DNA from: [Clostridium] innocuum
GTDB taxonomy: Bacteria; Bacillota_I; Bacilli_A; Erysipelotrichales; Erysipelotrichaceae
Direction: 5' to 3'
Assembly (NCBI GenBank): GCA_012317185.1
Contig: CP048838.1
Span: forward strand, 2,852,001-2,916,000
DNA: 64,000 nucleotides
Within the stretch, counting starts at the first letter, position 1. Every line of letters begins with the position of its first letter. The translations under genes were made by a program, and so were the position numbers. Positions 19,873 to 27,737 of this stretch are shown piece after piece. The notes below the pieces were generated by a model. The model did not search any database. It had not been told where the DNA came from and was given only the letters and a program-made list of their open reading frames with translations.

Positions 19873-21315
19873 TCATAATATGTTCTTCAATATCTTCTTT
19901 ATATTTACGATTGCGTTTTCCTTAGGATGCATAACATACAACGGCTGACTACCAAACGAATACGTAGGCAACATATCTCCTGTGCCATCTGCACTGATAC
20001 TTGTGACCTTCCATGTAGCCATATCATCAATTTGCATCTGTATGAGTGCAGTGATTTCATCCGTTGTCATATTGGTCTGAAACATTCCCTGTACTGCATT
20101 CATGATGCTTTCATAATTCTTGATGACATTTGACTTTGTGAATTTCTTCAACATCGCTTCAATTACCTGCTGCTGGTTCTCTCCACGATGACGATCTCCA
20201 CTTTCATAAGCATACCGCTCTCTCGCAAAAGCTAATGCACAAGCACCATCTACATGTTGATTTCCTTTAACATAGCTGCAATTCTTATTTGTATATGCAG
20301 TTAATTCTTTATCAGAATAAATATCTATTCCATCCAATGCATCCACCATGGTCGTCAGCGTATCGAAATTCAGTCGCACATTGTAATTAATCTTAATATC
20401 AAACAGCTTACTCAATGTTGCCTGTGATGTTTCCACGCCATAGAGTCCAGCATGTGTCAATTTATCCATCGCACCTGTTTCACAACTGCCATTCGGGCAC
20501 TGTAAGGGTACATAATAATCACGTGGTATGAATACCAGTAACAACTCTTTCTTTTGCGGATTCACTGCCGCCAGCATATTGACATCACTTCGACTCGTTT
20601 TAGATATCGAACCATTCGTATCGATTCCTGAGATATACACGATGAATGGATCCTTTGTGATGTTGTTCGCTTTTAAGTTTTTCAAAACTTCCTTACGATC
20701 CAGCGTATAGATAACTCTTGTTTCCTTCTCAAAGCTGCCATCGATGATGTTGAATGCATCCCGCATCCCTTCATTCATGATAATGGCATCCGTATTGCCA
20801 TCCAGCAATCCCTGCATCTCATCCTTGAATTCCTTATACTCGATTTTGGATATCTCATTTGAAAATTGAGAGCCTAGGCGGTTCAACATAAAGTCCGTAT
20901 TCTCACGATCAATTGTTTTTAATATACCAAACTGTTTTCCATCCAAATCTTTAACATCCTTATAGCTGCTGTCTTTTTTTACAAGCACAGAAATCTCTGT
21001 CGTCTTAATATCGCCGTTACTGACAGCCTTCACTGTTTCCTGTGCCTTATTTATAACCTTAACGTTCATAAACAGGATACATATACAAAGGACTATTGAA
21101 AATACACATCCCAGAATCTTGGTAATTTTGTTAGCCTTTTTTCCAAGGATACAATAGATAACTGCACCGACAATCAATAAGATAACAACAAGAATCGGTA
21201 TATAATATTTCAATGGCAAAATATGGAACCTGTACAGACTCCATAACAAATATGCCGCGGCCAGAACCATCACGATCCAGCATACATGCTTTCCATACTT
21301 TTTAATATTTTCCAT
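19873..21315 (-). CDS. LytR-CpsA-Psr (LCP) family cell-wall glycopolymer ligase
   Basis: This 480-aa protein has three N-terminal membrane helices (about residues 10-28, 36-55 and 62-82). A periplasmic-binding-like accessory domain follows (VSVLVKK-type start, KDLDGKQFGILK), then the LCP domain from about 250. SRSDVNMLAAVN, LVFIPRDYYVPLQ and AYESGDRHRGENQQQ supply the Asp and Arg residues that bind the lipid pyrophosphate. LCP enzymes attach capsule or teichoic polymers to peptidoglycan. The start overlaps the upstream resolvase-like gene by 14 nt. Confidence 0.93.
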   Translation of the reverse strand: MENIKKYGKHVCWIVMVLAAAYLLWSLYRFHILPLKYYIPILVVILLIVGAVIYCILGKKANKITKILGCVFSIVLCICILFMNVKVINKAQETVKAVSNGDIKTTEISVLVKKDSSYKDVKDLDGKQFGILKTIDRENTDFMLNRLGSQFSNEISKIEYKEFKDEMQGLLDGNTDAIIMNEGMRDAFNIIDGSFEKETRVIYTLDRKEVLKNLKANNITKDPFIVYISGIDTNGSISKTSRSDVNMLAAVNPQKKELLLVFIPRDYYVPLQCPNGSCETGAMDKLTHAGLYGVETSQATLSKLFDIKINYNVRLNFDTLTTMVDALDGIDIYSDKELTAYTNKNCSYVKGNQHVDGACALAFARERYAYESGDRHRGENQQQVIEAMLKKFTKSNVIKNYESIMNAVQGMFQTNMTTDEITALIQMQIDDMATWKVTSISADGTGDMLPTYSFGSQPLYVMHPKENAIVNIKKILKNIL

Positions 21316-21904
21316 CTTTTCTCAGACTCCTCTCCAGCTCCTGCTGCTTCCAGGAATCCTTCAGATCCTTGACAAATTTAAAATAGGTAGAACGCTTGAA
21401 ACCTAACTTCTCCCGATAATCCTCATGCTTCATTTCTTTTCGCATGATTTTTTTGATATTAACTTCAAAATCAGCAGGCAGCGTTATTTTAGGTCGACCG
21501 TAATCACCCTCCCCGTTTCGCTTTTTCTCCAGAGCTCTCTGGATTCCCTTCATTTGCTTATCATATATCTGCTTGCGCTGTGTATCTCTGACAAAATCAA
21601 TCAGAGTCAGCATCTGTTCAGTATTCAAATCTGAATCATCCAAAAGCTTTATCGTTATATCCTTATTCTTTATATATGTTAGATGGACAAAGAGTGTATT
21701 TCCATCCGCTGCGATTGACGAAAGCTTATAAACATAAAGTTCATCCTTCATTTCCAGATTAGCAATCAATTGATTCCATGCATCGTACCTATTGTTATCT
21801 ATGTAAATAGAAGTTTCCTGTATATTCAAATCTGAATGTAATACAATCGTGTGTATGGCTTCGCATTCAGCCTCCGTTGTAGCGTATGCATAGAAATACT
21901 TCAT
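21302..21904 (-). CDS. Resolvase-like protein lacking the standard active site, embedded in the capsule operon
   Basis: This 200-aa protein has the outline of a small serine recombinase. The N-terminal MKYFYAYATTEAECEAIH replaces the usual YxRVSTxxQ, ELYVYKLSSIAADG resembles the ExxxxLdRlxR region, and a C-terminal basic helix-turn-helix part follows (GRPKITLPADFE, STYFKFVKDLKDSW). The nucleophilic serine and its arginines are not in their normal places, so recombination activity is doubtful. It sits between cpsD and the LCP gene, overlapping the latter, so it probably acts in or on the capsule operon as a DNA-binding regulator. That role is inferred. Confidence 0.65.
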   Translation of the reverse strand: MKYFYAYATTEAECEAIHTIVLHSDLNIQETSIYIDNNRYDAWNQLIANLEMKDELYVYKLSSIAADGNTLFVHLTYIKNKDITIKLLDDSDLNTEQMLTLIDFVRDTQRKQIYDKQMKGIQRALEKKRNGEGDYGRPKITLPADFEVNIKKIMRKEMKHEDYREKLGFKRSTYFKFVKDLKDSWKQQELERSLRKDGKY

Positions 21905-21946
21905 CGACTCACCTCATCCCGATCACATGTTTCATTCTTCCATCAC

Positions 21947-22663
21947 TTAGCTATAATTTCCATAATAGCTGTAATAAGACTTCGATGTGATATCAACCTT
22001 CGTCAACACACACCCCAATACATTCGCACCATTTCTCTGCAGCATCGTCAACGCATTTTTTGCCTCCTGCTTTGCTGTATCCATTGCGGATACCACAAAC
22101 AGTGTTCCATCTACAATACTCGAAACCGGAATTGCATCCGCTACCGCATTCAATGGCGGACAGTCGATGATAATGTAGTCAAACATCTCTCGAAATTTTT
22201 CAATCAGCTCCTTGAAGCGGTCGCTCGCCAGCAGCTCCTGCGGATTCGGGACAGATTTTCCACTGGTGAGCACATACAGCTTGCCGTCCGTACTGTTATC
22301 CTTGAACTTCTGAAAATAACCTCCGATCTCCAGGTCGATCTCTGACTTCTCTTTCATCAGATTACTGATCCCCAGCTTATTCGAAACCTTGAAGATCTTA
22401 TGCTGTACGGGCTTTCGAAGATCACAGTCAATCAACAGGACCTTCTCGTACTTTGCAATCGCCACCGTTGCCAGGTTGCTTGCGACCGAGCTTTTTCCCT
22501 CTGCTGGATTCGAGCTGGTCACACAAATCACTTGGATATCCTTATTGAAGGATGAATATTCTATATTCGTCCGCAGCTGACGATATACCTCCATATTGTC
22601 AAACTGACTCTTTTTTGTATGCTTTTTCGGATCACTCCGCTTTGGTGCTATCTTTCGTTCCAT
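21947..22663 (-). CDS. cpsD: Capsule tyrosine-protein kinase (BY-kinase)
   Basis: This 238-aa protein has Walker A TSSNPAEGKSSVASNLA, Walker A' LLIDCDLRKP and Walker B YIIIDCPP, plus a tyrosine-rich tail SYYSYYGNYS that is the autophosphorylation cluster. CpsD kinases need the cytoplasmic end of CpsC (23454-24155) and are reset by CpsB (22668-23450); together they control chain length and export. The gene starts 4 nt after the cpsB stop. Confidence 0.95.
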   Translation of the reverse strand: MERKIAPKRSDPKKHTKKSQFDNMEVYRQLRTNIEYSSFNKDIQVICVTSSNPAEGKSSVASNLATVAIAKYEKVLLIDCDLRKPVQHKIFKVSNKLGISNLMKEKSEIDLEIGGYFQKFKDNSTDGKLYVLTSGKSVPNPQELLASDRFKELIEKFREMFDYIIIDCPPLNAVADAIPVSSIVDGTLFVVSAMDTAKQEAKNALTMLQRNGANVLGCVLTKVDITSKSYYSYYGNYS

Positions 22664-22667
22664 TTCA

Positions 22668-23450
22668 TCATCTCCTCCTCATTCGCTGTAGCCAGGATCT
22701 TTTCCTTACCGCCATACGTTCCACATCCTCGTCTTGAAGGACATGCTGTGGATTGATGGTACAGAGCAGCTCTGCGCTCGCCGTATCAGTTACCTTTACG
22801 ATTTCCTGATATACATCGCTCAGCCTGCAGATACGATTTCCACTGGTACGATGTGCATCACTCGCAACGATATGCACCAGTCCTTTCTCCAACAGCCGTC
22901 TGGCATTCTTCTGAATCTGCGAACCATGCATTCCCAATAGACTCGTCCGATTCATCTGAATCACATATCCGTTGTTTATCCATTCCTTTACTCGATTTAC
23001 ATCGATATCCTTATGAAAGTACCGCTCCGCATGCGCTATCATGGGAGTCAGTCCTCTGATCGACAATTCATACAGCTGCTCATCCGCATAGCTGTTCTTT
23101 TCGATATCCTTGCGGACATCAAACTCACACAGCAGATAGCGGCTCTCATTGATCGTGTTATAATATTTCCCATCGACCATATCCAGATAATCATCATTCA
23201 GAAACATCTCACAGCCACTGTAAATCGTGACGCCATATTCCTTGCCAAGCTCCCTCAGCTCCCGGATCCGCTGATCCATCTCTCTTACATCCGCTTCCTT
23301 TTGAGCTCCTGGTATGAAATGCGGTGTTGCCGCCAGCTTTACGATTCCATCCACCCTGGCCTGCTGTAACGCCTGTTGTGCTTCTGCACGGCTATCGATA
23401 CCATCATCGATATCCCATGCCATATGGCAATGCAGATCAATGAAGCTCAT
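22668..23450 (-). CDS. cpsB: PHP-type protein-tyrosine phosphatase
   Basis: This 260-aa CpsB/YwqE-family protein has metal-binding motifs DLHCHMAWDIDDG, ATPHFIPG, MIAHAERYFH and ASDAHRTSGN, the PHP metal centre. It dephosphorylates the tyrosine tail of CpsD. It begins 3 nt after the cpsC stop and has the usual family length. Confidence 0.95.
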   Translation of the reverse strand: MSFIDLHCHMAWDIDDGIDSRAEAQQALQQARVDGIVKLAATPHFIPGAQKEADVREMDQRIRELRELGKEYGVTIYSGCEMFLNDDYLDMVDGKYYNTINESRYLLCEFDVRKDIEKNSYADEQLYELSIRGLTPMIAHAERYFHKDIDVNRVKEWINNGYVIQMNRTSLLGMHGSQIQKNARRLLEKGLVHIVASDAHRTSGNRICRLSDVYQEIVKVTDTASAELLCTINPQHVLQDEDVERMAVRKRSWLQRMRRR

Positions 23451-23453
23451 TCG

Positions 23454-24155
23454 CTAATCCTCCAGAAACGGAATCTCTGCCAGTACCGGTATCTCCAAAT
23501 ACGATTCCGCATCTTCCTTCGTATGTAGCCTCTTATCCAGTAGGAACTGTACAGTCACAAAGCCACAGGACACCATGATTCCAAGCAGCGCTCCGATCAA
23601 GAGGTTCATCTTTAAGCTCGGCGATACCGGTGTCTCATTCACCTGCGGCGCATCCAGGATCGTCATATTCTTGATATCCAGCTTGTCCTTCATGCTCTCA
23701 AAAAACAGATTCACCGTCGTATTCACGATATCCTTCGACATCTTCGCATCCTTCGTCCTAGCACTCACCGTGATGATCTCACTGTCTGCTTCATTGCTGA
23801 CGCTCAAGGAATTCTTTACCAATGCCTCATTCTCCAGCTTCAGCTTCTCCGCGACATCCTCCAGCAGGCTGTTCCCCTGCAGCATCAGGACATAGTTGTT
23901 CACCATCTTGGAATTGGCGGTCAGTGTATTGTAATCGATCATTCCACTTTCCGTGATATTCGGCTTCAGATAGATCCTTGCCATGCTTTCATATTTCTTT
24001 GGTATCAGAAACTTCGTCACCAATAAGGATATGATGATCGCGATCACCGTCACTGCGATGATAAAGGACATCTTTTTCTTCAACTGCCGAAACAGTCTTC
24101 CCAGATCGATTTCTATTTCTTCATTCTGTTCTATGCTCTTCTGTAAATCTTCCAC
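23454..24155 (-). CDS. cpsC: Chain-length regulator (Wzz/CpsC family)
   Basis: GTG 24155 has AAAGGAGAG 6 nt upstream and gives 233 aa; the longer frame adds residues with no family features. The Wzz domain is flanked by two membrane helices, MSFIIAVTVIAIIISLLV (about 30-47) and LKMNLLIGALLGIMVSCG (about 185-205) after a proline-rich VSPS. In Gram-positives this membrane protein activates the separate kinase CpsD, encoded two genes downstream. Confidence 0.92.
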   Translation of the reverse strand: MEDLQKSIEQNEEIEIDLGRLFRQLKKKMSFIIAVTVIAIIISLLVTKFLIPKKYESMARIYLKPNITESGMIDYNTLTANSKMVNNYVLMLQGNSLLEDVAEKLKLENEALVKNSLSVSNEADSEIITVSARTKDAKMSKDIVNTTVNLFFESMKDKLDIKNMTILDAPQVNETPVSPSLKMNLLIGALLGIMVSCGFVTVQFLLDKRLHTKEDAESYLEIPVLAEIPFLED

Positions 24156-24292
24156 TAATTTCTCTCCTTTGCTTTCTTCTTTTGAGGCGAGAATCTTACT
24201 ACATAAAAAGGATACACTCTCCCCTTCCCCCACCTGCAGTGTTGAATGGTTGGCTGTATCCTGAACCTCTCCATAAAGTGCCTCAACAACTA

Positions 24293-24823
24293 TTACTTCT
24301 GAGATTCAATCTTTTTCACTATTTCCAGAGAAACGTCCACCTGCAGATCCTGATTGTTCATGCGAACATTCAGGATAGCACGCCGTTTATGTCTGTCAAT
24401 TCGTATAATATTGCTTTCATAGCCCTTTAACGGACCTTCGGTGATGATGACCTCTCCATCCAGGATCTCACCCTTTGATATTCTAACATTGTGTTCCTCA
24501 TCCATAAGGCCTTCCAGATACGCTCTTTCTTCCGTGCTCAATGCACTGACGTCATCCTCATACCTCAGTTCCTTCAAGATACCGCGGATCTGTGAACGGT
24601 ATCGAAGCAGCGCCTGCTGGAACCCGTTCGGATTCAGCTCTGTTTCCACAAACACATACGAACGAAACAACGGTTTCTTCACAATCACTCGCTTCCCCTG
24701 TATGCGGTGCACCACTTCCTTTAAAGGAGTGAATGCTTTTATACCATCCTGTTGACTCAAAAGCTCCAATATCCTTTTTTCTCTGCCACCCATCACATAC
24801 AGCACGTACCACGGCTTCATCAT
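24293..24823 (-). CDS. loaP: NusG-family processive antiterminator (LoaP type)
   Basis: This 176-aa protein opens WYVLYVMGGREKRILELL, the NGN domain of NusG paralogs, with KKPLFRSYVFVET in the middle and a C-terminal KOW motif, EGPLKGYESNIIRIDRHKRR. It is not the housekeeping NusG. Specialised paralogs of this kind (LoaP) bind a hairpin in the leader of long biosynthetic operons and let polymerase pass terminators. Here it is the second gene of such an operon, behind a leader with a hairpin (26357-26390) and an intrinsic terminator (26297-26332). Its start overlaps the wbaP stop. Confidence 0.88.
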   Translation of the reverse strand: MMKPWYVLYVMGGREKRILELLSQQDGIKAFTPLKEVVHRIQGKRVIVKKPLFRSYVFVETELNPNGFQQALLRYRSQIRGILKELRYEDDVSALSTEERAYLEGLMDEEHNVRISKGEILDGEVIITEGPLKGYESNIIRIDRHKRRAILNVRMNNQDLQVDVSLEIVKKIESQK

Positions 24824-26157
24824 CTTGCCCCATCCCCGTGAAACACGGTCTTGATCGTCTTGACGAGGATCGTCATATCCAGCTTCAGGCTCCAGTTTTT
24901 GTAGTAATACTCATCCATCTTCAACCGGTCCGAAAAGCTGATATCGCTTCGTCCGTGTGTCTGCCACATGCCGGTCAGTCCGGGCTTGCAGCCGATCACA
25001 TAGTCATAATAGATCCCCATATCTTTACGTTCCCCAGGCAGGTACGGCCTTGGTCCTGTCAGGCTCATATCGCCCTTCAGCACATTCAGGAACTGCGGGA
25101 ATTCATCCAGACTCTTCCGTCGCAGAAATTCTCCGGCCCTTGTGATTCTGGGATCCTTCTTCAGCTTCTTATTCGTCTCGTACTCTTCCCTGATCACGGG
25201 ATCCTTTTCCATAAGCTCCTGCAGTATGCGCTCCGCATCGGGTATCATCGTCCTGTATTTATACAAAACGAATTTCTTTCCGCCCTTCCCGATTCGCACC
25301 TGTTTGAAAAATATGGGATCATGATCATGATTTTTGCTGTTTGATCTCCACACATAGATCGTCAAGGGGATCAGCAGGATACAGCCGGCTATACCGCCGA
25401 GAATATCGATGGTCCGCTTGACCACTTTATTGAAGGTCGATATCTTTCCCTTTGCTGTAGATACGAGCAGCTGACCGTCAAAATCCTCGACCCTAGTATC
25501 GAAGGTCAAAATCTTGACGGACGGCATATAGCGAATCTTTTCGACTGTCCTAAGCTTCAGCAGGATATCATCGAACTGTGCATTAGTAAGATTCGTTGAG
25601 GCGATGACTGCGGAATTTATCTGCAGTCTGGAAACGGCCTGTTCCAGCTCACCCAACGCAAACACATCCTGTTTGATATCCTTCACCACATGACCATCCT
25701 GTGTATCTATGTAGCCCTTTACCTTCATCAGCGCAAACCGGTTTTTCTCACAGACCTCTGCAAATGCAAGAGCCTGCCTTCCTGCACCGATGATCAGCAC
25801 ATTGTCCGCACAGCTGTTTCGAAACCAGATGCGCAGATAACGCTGTAATAGGATACTGAAGCAGAGCATAATGCATGAGATCACTGCATTCAGCAAAGCA
25901 CAATGAGCATTGAAATCCTGCATGGGGTCAAGCAGGATACTGACGATAAAAAAACAGATATGACTTTTTACAAGCAGCTCTATCTCTTCCCAGATCAGCA
26001 GCGTCTTCGTCCGATAATGACCAAACAGATACTGAATGACAAAATACAAGGCACAGATGCGCACTGTATAATCACCTGTAAAATCAAAAAGAAAAGAAAG
26101 ATTGCAAACAACGATTTCCTCCAGCAAACATGCTGTTATTCCTATTTTTTCCCTCAT
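24820..26157 (-). CDS. Undecaprenyl-phosphate sugar phosphotransferase (WbaP/CpsE family)
   Basis: ATG 26157 gives 445 aa. The ATG at 26316 is in frame but lies in the loop of a strong terminator hairpin, so I reject it. The N-terminal half has four or five membrane helices and a nucleotide-binding-like LIIGAGRQALAF. The catalytic C-terminus has KRTIDILGGIAG, FVLYKYRTM, RRKSLDEFPQF and SLTGPRPYLPGE. It puts the first sugar-phosphate on undecaprenyl phosphate. A GGGAGGG site at 26186-26192 is rather far upstream. A tiny frame from GTG 26183 or ATG 26171 ends in ATGA over the start codon, so translational coupling is possible. Confidence 0.88.
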   Translation of the reverse strand: MREKIGITACLLEEIVVCNLSFLFDFTGDYTVRICALYFVIQYLFGHYRTKTLLIWEEIELLVKSHICFFIVSILLDPMQDFNAHCALLNAVISCIMLCFSILLQRYLRIWFRNSCADNVLIIGAGRQALAFAEVCEKNRFALMKVKGYIDTQDGHVVKDIKQDVFALGELEQAVSRLQINSAVIASTNLTNAQFDDILLKLRTVEKIRYMPSVKILTFDTRVEDFDGQLLVSTAKGKISTFNKVVKRTIDILGGIAGCILLIPLTIYVWRSNSKNHDHDPIFFKQVRIGKGGKKFVLYKYRTMIPDAERILQELMEKDPVIREEYETNKKLKKDPRITRAGEFLRRKSLDEFPQFLNVLKGDMSLTGPRPYLPGERKDMGIYYDYVIGCKPGLTGMWQTHGRSDISFSDRLKMDEYYYKNWSLKLDMTILVKTIKTVFHGDGAR

Positions 26158-26296
26158 GTACTTACATTCATTAATGAATTCACTACCCTCCCTTTTATAA
26201 AATGGAATTTTAAATCTCAAAACGTATACCTTTAAAGATATACTAAATAAAACGAGAATAGTGTTATAAAGTATATTTATATAGACTGAAAAGCGT

Positions 26297-26332
26297 AAAA
26301 AAACAGATGATTTCATATGAAATCACCTGTTT
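26297..26332 (-). terminator. Leader intrinsic terminator (attenuator) of the capsule operon
   Basis: On the minus strand AAACAGGTGATTTC and GAAATCATCTGTTT form a 14-bp stem (one G-U pair) with loop ATAT, followed directly by a T-run. It is a canonical terminator lying between the operon promoter and wbaP, so full transcription requires antitermination. The LoaP encoded in this operon is the obvious candidate. Confidence 0.85.
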
Positions 26333-26356
26333 CATTAATTATAAGTATATAGACAG

Positions 26357-26425
26357 AAAGGTATACCTTTATAATCATAAAGGGTATGCAAATGCTTAGT
26401 TCATTCCATTCTACACGTAGCTATT
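26357..26425 (-). repeat. 69-bp leader element, copy B, with predicted LoaP-type RNA hairpin
   Basis: It lies in the transcribed leader, between promoter and terminator. Minus-strand RNA can fold GCAUACC-C-UUUAU, loop GAUU, AUAAA-GGUAUAC: a stem of about 11 bp with a bulged C and one mismatch. The same element occurs at 658-726 with compensatory-looking changes in the stem. A LoaP recognition site is an inference from position. Confidence 0.65.
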
Positions 26426-26451
26426 CTACTACAATAGGTCATTACAATCAA
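26423..26451 (-). promoter_or_regulatory. Promoter of the capsule operon
   Basis: TTGATT (26446-26451) and TAGAAT (26423-26428) with a 17-bp spacer give a sigma-A-type promoter. Transcription would begin near 26416, about 85 nt before the attenuator and about 260 nt before wbaP. Confidence 0.65.
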
Positions 26452-26560
26452 TGATTTCATGCAAAAAAAGTCCGAATTATTAGAATTTTATTTATTTTAC
26501 AAAGTAATCATTTATCTCAAAACTGTCACGCTCAAAAATGTTAACGATTACAAAACAAAT

Positions 26561-26601
26561 AAAAAAACGACAGCATTACTGAAATCAGTAACAACTGCCG
26601 C
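26561..26601 (-). terminator. Terminator of the dnaK operon
   Basis: Minus-strand arms GCAG..TTACTG and CAGTAA..CTGTC lie just past the dnaJ stop and are followed by seven T's. Confidence 0.8.
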
Positions 26602-26608
26602 AATATTC

Positions 26609-27724
26609 TTATTTAAAAGCCTTCTTAAATTTATCAAACGGAGACTCATGAGATTTCTTATTGCGAATTTTCTCATACAGCTCCTTTTCGTCGCGTGTAA
26701 TCTTGGTCGGTACCTCCACCTTGACCTCGACATACTGATCACCCTGATTGCCGCGGGAAGAAGCAGACTTGACACCCTTTCCCTTCAACCGGAACTGCTG
26801 TCCGAACTGCGTACCTGCCGGAATCGTCAGCTCCACATCACCGTAAACAGTCGGAACATCCACCTTGCAGCCCAAAATCGCATCCACAGCACTAATCGGT
26901 ACCGTGATACGGATATCATTGCCATCGCGTACAAATTGCTTGTGACGGCTTACCAGAATCTCGATATACAAATCGCCGTTTGGCCCGCCATTCACACCGC
27001 GCTCTCCCTTATTCGGAACACGCACCTGCTGACCGGACTGAATGCCTGCCGGAATCTTGATATCCAGCTTCACACGCTTATGCTCATAGCCCTTGCCATG
27101 ACATTTCGGACACTTGTTCACAATCGTCTTACCCGTTCCGTTACAATCCGGACACACTGACTGACTCTGGAACACACCAAACGGCGTTCTCTGCTGAGTC
27201 GTTACTGTACCGGTACCATTACAATGCGGACAGGACTTAATATCGGACTTACTTTTCGCGCCGCTTCCCATACATTCATCGCACTGCTCATCCACCTCAA
27301 TCGTAACTGTTTCCGTTTTTCCGAAAATAGCATCCATGAACTCGATGCGCATCTGCATGAAGCGGTCATTCCCCTTACGCGGTCCGTTGCTTGCGCGACG
27401 ACTTCCACCACCGCCAAAGCCTCCGCCGAAAAAGGAACCGAAGATATCTCCGAAGTCCTCAAAACCGCCAAAGCCTCCGGCACCGCCGCCAAAATTGGCA
27501 CCATCCATACCTGCATGACCGAACTGATCATACGTCGCTTTCTTCTGCGGATCACTCAGTACCTCATATGCTTCGTTTACTTCCTTGAACGATTCCTCAG
27601 CCCCCGGATCCTTATTGACATCCGGGTGATACTTTTTCGCCATCTTCCGATAGGCTCTTTTTATTTCATCATCGCTGGCACCCTTGCTGAGTCCCAGGAC
27701 CTCATAATAATCTCGTTTGCTCAT
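26609..27724 (-). CDS. dnaJ: Chaperone DnaJ (Hsp40)
   Basis: ATG 27724 has GGAGGGTGATCC before it; the protein is 371 aa. The J domain carries the HPD motif (KKYHPDVNKDPG), then comes a Gly/Phe-rich segment (about 75-115). Four zinc-finger CxxCxGxG repeats follow (CDECMGSG, CPHCNGTG, CPDCNGTG, CPKCHGKG) and then the client-binding domains. It delivers substrates to DnaK and stimulates its ATPase. It is separated from dnaK by an unrelated deacetylase gene. Confidence 0.98.
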   Translation of the reverse strand: MSKRDYYEVLGLSKGASDDEIKRAYRKMAKKYHPDVNKDPGAEESFKEVNEAYEVLSDPQKKATYDQFGHAGMDGANFGGGAGGFGGFEDFGDIFGSFFGGGFGGGGSRRASNGPRKGNDRFMQMRIEFMDAIFGKTETVTIEVDEQCDECMGSGAKSKSDIKSCPHCNGTGTVTTQQRTPFGVFQSQSVCPDCNGTGKTIVNKCPKCHGKGYEHKRVKLDIKIPAGIQSGQQVRVPNKGERGVNGGPNGDLYIEILVSRHKQFVRDGNDIRITVPISAVDAILGCKVDVPTVYGDVELTIPAGTQFGQQFRLKGKGVKSASSRGNQGDQYVEVKVEVPTKITRDEKELYEKIRNKKSHESPFDKFKKAFK

Positions 27725-27737
27725 GTGGATCACCCTC

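Noticed and set aside
26158..26316. In-frame N-terminal extension of the WbaP-like gene starting at ATG 26316
   Set aside because: The ATG sits in the 4-nt loop of a 14-bp terminator hairpin followed by a T-run, and the extra 53 residues show no family features.
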